From positions 1-6,412 of the forward strand of contig CAMURW010000092.1 of the NCBI GenBank assembly GCA_947097635.1: DNA of 6,412 bases, written 5' to 3'. Source of the stretch: an uncultured Bacteroidales bacterium. GTDB lineage: Bacteria; Bacteroidota; Bacteroidia; Bacteroidales; P3. The notes under the pieces are model-generated. The model saw nothing but the letters and a program-made list of their open reading frames with translations, did no database searches and was not told the origin of the DNA. A program made the translations under genes and the position numbers. Of this stretch, positions 4,894 through 6,412 are shown in pieces (position 1 is the stretch's first letter; each line of letters opens with the position of its first letter).

Positions 4894-4954
4894 TTTTGCA
4901 AGTTGAACAAACGAGTAGGTAGCAACTATTAAGAAAAGGTTCAATACTGCAAGG
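4894..4954 (+). promoter_or_regulatory. Candidate S8-binding mRNA element mimicking 16S rRNA helix 21, upstream of rpsH
   Basis: The rpsN-rpsH spacer can fold into a hairpin with a lower stem (4894-4899 with 4949-4954, two G-U pairs), an asymmetric core, and an upper stem (4903-4908 with 4939-4944). The core has A4900 A4901 G4902 opposite U4945 A4946 C4947 U4948, closed above by U4903-A4944 and below by C4899-G4949. The S8 site of 16S helix 21 has the same core: A595, A596 and G597 opposite U641, A642, C643 and U644, with U598-A640 above. In rRNA these bases form two base triples and the extruded A642 that S8 recognises. The hairpin ends 19 nt before the start codon of rpsH, which encodes S8. 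Seen: sequence and pairing. Known: the rRNA site. Inferred: S8 binds here and represses its own translation. Confidence 0.72.
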
Positions 4955-4973
4955 CACAAAAAACAAAAGTAAA

Positions 4974-5375
4974 ATGGTAACAGATCCTATCGCAGATTAT
5001 TTGACACGCATGCGCAACGCCATACAGGCCAAGCATCGCGTGGTAGAAATCCCTGCATCCAATGTAAAGAAAGAGATTACTAAGATTCTGTTCGAGAAAG
5101 GTTACATACTGAACTACAAGTTCGAGAACGAGGGTCAGTCTAACCAGAGCATCAAGATTGCTTTGAAGTATCATCCCGTCACCAAAATGAGTGCCATCAG
5201 CAATCTGAGACGCGTGTCCACTCCCGGCCTGCGCCGCTATGTCTCCGTGGAGAACATGCCCCGCGTGATGAACGGTCTGGGTATCGCTATTATTTCCACG
5301 TCCAAAGGTCTTATGACCGACAAAGAGGCTCGCAACCTTAACGTGGGAGGCGAAGTGCTATGTTACATCAGCTAA
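4974..5375 (+). CDS. rpsH: 30S ribosomal protein S8
   Basis: S8 is a primary binder of the 16S central domain, recognising helix 21, and in E. coli it is also the translational repressor of the spc operon. The product has 133 residues (E. coli 130). The N-terminal block is DPIADYLTRMRNAI (4-17), with VVEIPASNVKKEITKILFEKGYI (23-45) next. The C-terminal RNA-binding half holds MPRVMNGLGIAIISTSKGLMTDKEAR (95-120) and GGEVLCYIS at the end. STSKG (108-112) is the loop that receives the extruded adenine of the rRNA site and is intact, so an autoregulatory RNA contact is feasible. The start at 4974 gives MVTDPIADY, one residue longer than the usual MTDPIADY, with no other start nearby. The leader is A-rich. 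The 101-bp spacer upstream carries the helix-21 mimic. Confidence 0.99.
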   Translation: MVTDPIADYLTRMRNAIQAKHRVVEIPASNVKKEITKILFEKGYILNYKFENEGQSNQSIKIALKYHPVTKMSAISNLRRVSTPGLRRYVSVENMPRVMNGLGIAIISTSKGLMTDKEARNLNVGGEVLCYIS

Positions 5376-5382
5376 TTAAAAT

Positions 5383-5388
5383 AAGGAG
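5383..5388 (+). promoter_or_regulatory. Shine-Dalgarno-like AAGGAG before rplF
   Basis: AAGGAG lies 10 nt before the rplF ATG in a 23-bp spacer. It resembles the site before rpmC (AAGGAGAT in both). Strong matches are rare in this window and occur only at short junctions. Confidence 0.55.
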
Positions 5389-5398
5389 ATTATAGAAA

Positions 5399-5953
5399 AT
5401 GTCAAGAATTGGTAAAATGCCCATAGCACTGCCCAAGAGTGTAGAAGTCTCTATCTCGGGTGACAATATGCTGACCGTAAAAGGCCCTAAGGGCGAGTTG
5501 ACACAAAAAGTTAATCCTGCCATCAAGATGAACGTGGAAGATGGTCATCTGTACTTTACGCGTCCCGACGACACTCGCGAGATGAAGGCACAGCACGGTC
5601 TGTACCGTGCTTTGGCCCACAACATGGTTGTAGGTTGCAGCGAAGGTTTCACTACGAAGCAGGAAGTGATTGGCGTAGGTTGGAAAGTGACCGCTCAAGG
5701 CCAAGTGCTTGAGATGGATCTAGGCTACAGCCACAAGATCTTCATTGAGTTCCCCGAGCAGATACACGTAGAGGCTGTCACCGAGAAAGGTAAAAACCCC
5801 ATCATCACGATGATGTGTTGCGACAAAGAGTTGCTGGGTATGGCTGCTGCAAAGATTCGTTCACTGCGCAAACCCGAGCCTTACAAGGGTAAGGGTATCC
5901 GCTTCGTGGGCGAGGAAGTTCGTAAGAAGGCTGGTAAAGCTGCCGCTAAATAA
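5399..5953 (+). CDS. rplF: 50S ribosomal protein L6
   Basis: L6 binds 23S helix 97 and lies near the sarcin-ricin loop and the factor-binding site. The product has 184 residues (E. coli 177), in two repeats of the same alpha/beta fold. The N-terminal repeat starts MSRIGKMPIALPKSVEVSI and has VKGPKGELTQ (27-36). The second repeat begins near VIGVGWKVTAQGQVLEMDLGYSH (90-112). The signature PEPYKGKGIRF (159-169) is intact, with the C-terminal basic tail VRKKAGKAAAK. The usual GVGY has Trp in place of Tyr (W95), a conservative aromatic change. The start at 5399 is set by MSRIGK and by AAGGAG 10 nt upstream. It follows rpsH by 23 bp and precedes rplR by 65 bp, as in the spc operon. Confidence 0.99.
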   Translation: MSRIGKMPIALPKSVEVSISGDNMLTVKGPKGELTQKVNPAIKMNVEDGHLYFTRPDDTREMKAQHGLYRALAHNMVVGCSEGFTTKQEVIGVGWKVTAQGQVLEMDLGYSHKIFIEFPEQIHVEAVTEKGKNPIITMMCCDKELLGMAAAKIRSLRKPEPYKGKGIRFVGEEVRKKAGKAAAK

Positions 5954-5968
5954 CAAGTAAGTTGCTAA

Positions 5969-6000
5969 TAAAGTATATCGTCCAAATTTAGAAGACTTTA
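5969..6000 (+). repeat. Weak AT-rich inverted repeat in the rplF-rplR spacer
   Basis: TAAAGT (5969-5974) can pair with ACTTTA (5995-6000) in a 65-bp, strongly AT-rich spacer. Six mostly A-T pairs around a 20-nt loop would be marginal in RNA. It is listed only to describe the spacer; nothing else is visible there besides the A-rich leader ahead of rplR. Confidence 0.15.
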
Positions 6001-6018
6001 CATTAAAAAGTTAATAAA

Positions 6019-6372
6019 ATGGCAACAAAAAAAGAATTAAGAAGAACAAAGATAAAATATAGAATTCGTCACAAGGTGAGTGGCACTAGCGAGATGCCGC
6101 GCCTGTCTGTGTTCAGAAGCAATAAAGAGATTTATGCACAGGTAGTGGACGATGTGAAAGGTGTGACACTGACCGCAGCTTCCTCTCTGGAGAGAGGTGT
6201 AGAAAAGAGTGGCACCAAGAGTGAAGTGGCCGCCAGAATAGGTAAGCTTGTAGCAGAGCGTGCCTTGGAGGTGGGTGTTAAGACCGTAGTTTTTGATCGC
6301 AATGGCTACCTGTATCATGGTCGTGTGAAGGCTTTGGCAGATGGTGCACGCGAAGGTGGTTTAAAATTCTAA
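6019..6372 (+). CDS. rplR: 50S ribosomal protein L18
   Basis: L18 binds 5S rRNA together with L5 and helps attach it to the 50S central protuberance. The product has 117 residues, equal to E. coli L18. The N-terminus is short, basic and probably flexible (MATKKELRRTKIKYRIRHKV). The core follows with MPRLSVFRSNKEIYAQVVDD (26-45), AARIGKLVAERALEVGV (71-87) and VVFDRNGYLYHGRVKALADGAREGGL (90-115), all near the family consensus. The first 17 codons are extremely A-rich, using AGA and TTA where the rest of the gene mostly uses CGT, CGC and CTG; this probably keeps the start region unstructured. No Shine-Dalgarno is seen. The stop is 6 bp before rpsE, so coupled translation is likely. Confidence 0.99.
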   Translation: MATKKELRRTKIKYRIRHKVSGTSEMPRLSVFRSNKEIYAQVVDDVKGVTLTAASSLERGVEKSGTKSEVAARIGKLVAERALEVGVKTVVFDRNGYLYHGRVKALADGAREGGLKF

Positions 6373-6378
6373 TCAATC

Positions 6379-6412
6379 ATGGCAGAAGTAAACGTAAAGA
6401 AAGTAAAATCCA
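6379..6412 (+). CDS. rpsE: 30S ribosomal protein S5, first 11 codons (3' end outside the window)
   Basis: An ATG 6 bp after the rplR stop opens the frame MAEVNVKKVKS, which runs off the window. Its basic start resembles Bacteroidota S5 N-termini as I recall them, and rpsE is the invariant neighbour of rplR in the spc operon. S5 lies at the 30S mRNA entrance with S3 and S4. The conserved domain is not in the window, so the call rests mostly on gene order. Confidence 0.85.
   Translation, partial: MAEVNVKKVKS

Noticed and set aside
2038..4932. Frames staying open for 15-27 codons after several stop codons, as possible lost C-terminal extensions
   Set aside because: The mean open run expected by chance is about 20 codons, so these lengths are uninformative; the products already match family ends.

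Overview
The window is the core of a bacterial S10-spc ribosomal protein operon. Every gene is on the plus strand, in the conserved order rplB (3' part)-rpsS-rplV-rpsC-rplP-rpmC-rpsQ-rplN-rplX-rplE-rpsN-rpsH-rplF-rplR-rpsE (first codons only). The protein sequences point to Bacteroidota, probably Bacteroidales (Prevotella- or Muribaculum-like). Signs of this are the L2 C-terminus with DHPMGGGEGR and SSKYIIERRKK, the long L22, the zinc-free S14, A-rich leaders in place of Shine-Dalgarno sites before most genes, and S3 with a low-complexity Arg/Asn/Gly tail. The lineage is judged from remembered family sequences, not from a search.

Layout: 2-352 is the end of L2. 428-2037 holds S19, L22 and S3; 2148-3168 holds L16, L29 and S17; 3177-4475 holds L14, L24 and L5; 4573-5375 holds S14 and S8; 5399-6372 holds L6 and L18; S5 begins at 6379. 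All genes look intact. The products assemble the two ribosomal subunits: L2, L22, L16, L29, L14, L24, L5, L6 and L18 in the 50S, and S19, S3, S17, S14, S8 and S5 in the 30S. No terminator, mobile element, tRNA, CRISPR array or convincing internal promoter is visible, and no gap reaches 300 bases.

The unusual part is the spacing. Some junctions are tight (-1 to 23 bp), but seven spacers are 58-110 bp. Most of these have a mixed-composition first part with inverted repeats and then an A-rich leader to the next start codon. The best of them is the 101-bp spacer before rpsH (S8). Its hairpin at 4894-4954 reproduces the S8-binding core of 16S rRNA helix 21: AAG on one strand opposite UACU on the other, closed by U-A above and C-G below, with 6-bp stems on both sides. 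This suggests S8 autoregulation by rRNA mimicry directly at its own gene, whereas in E. coli the S8 site of the spc mRNA lies at the rplX/rplE boundary. It is the main candidate here for an undescribed regulatory element. The other spacer structures are weaker and could be chance.
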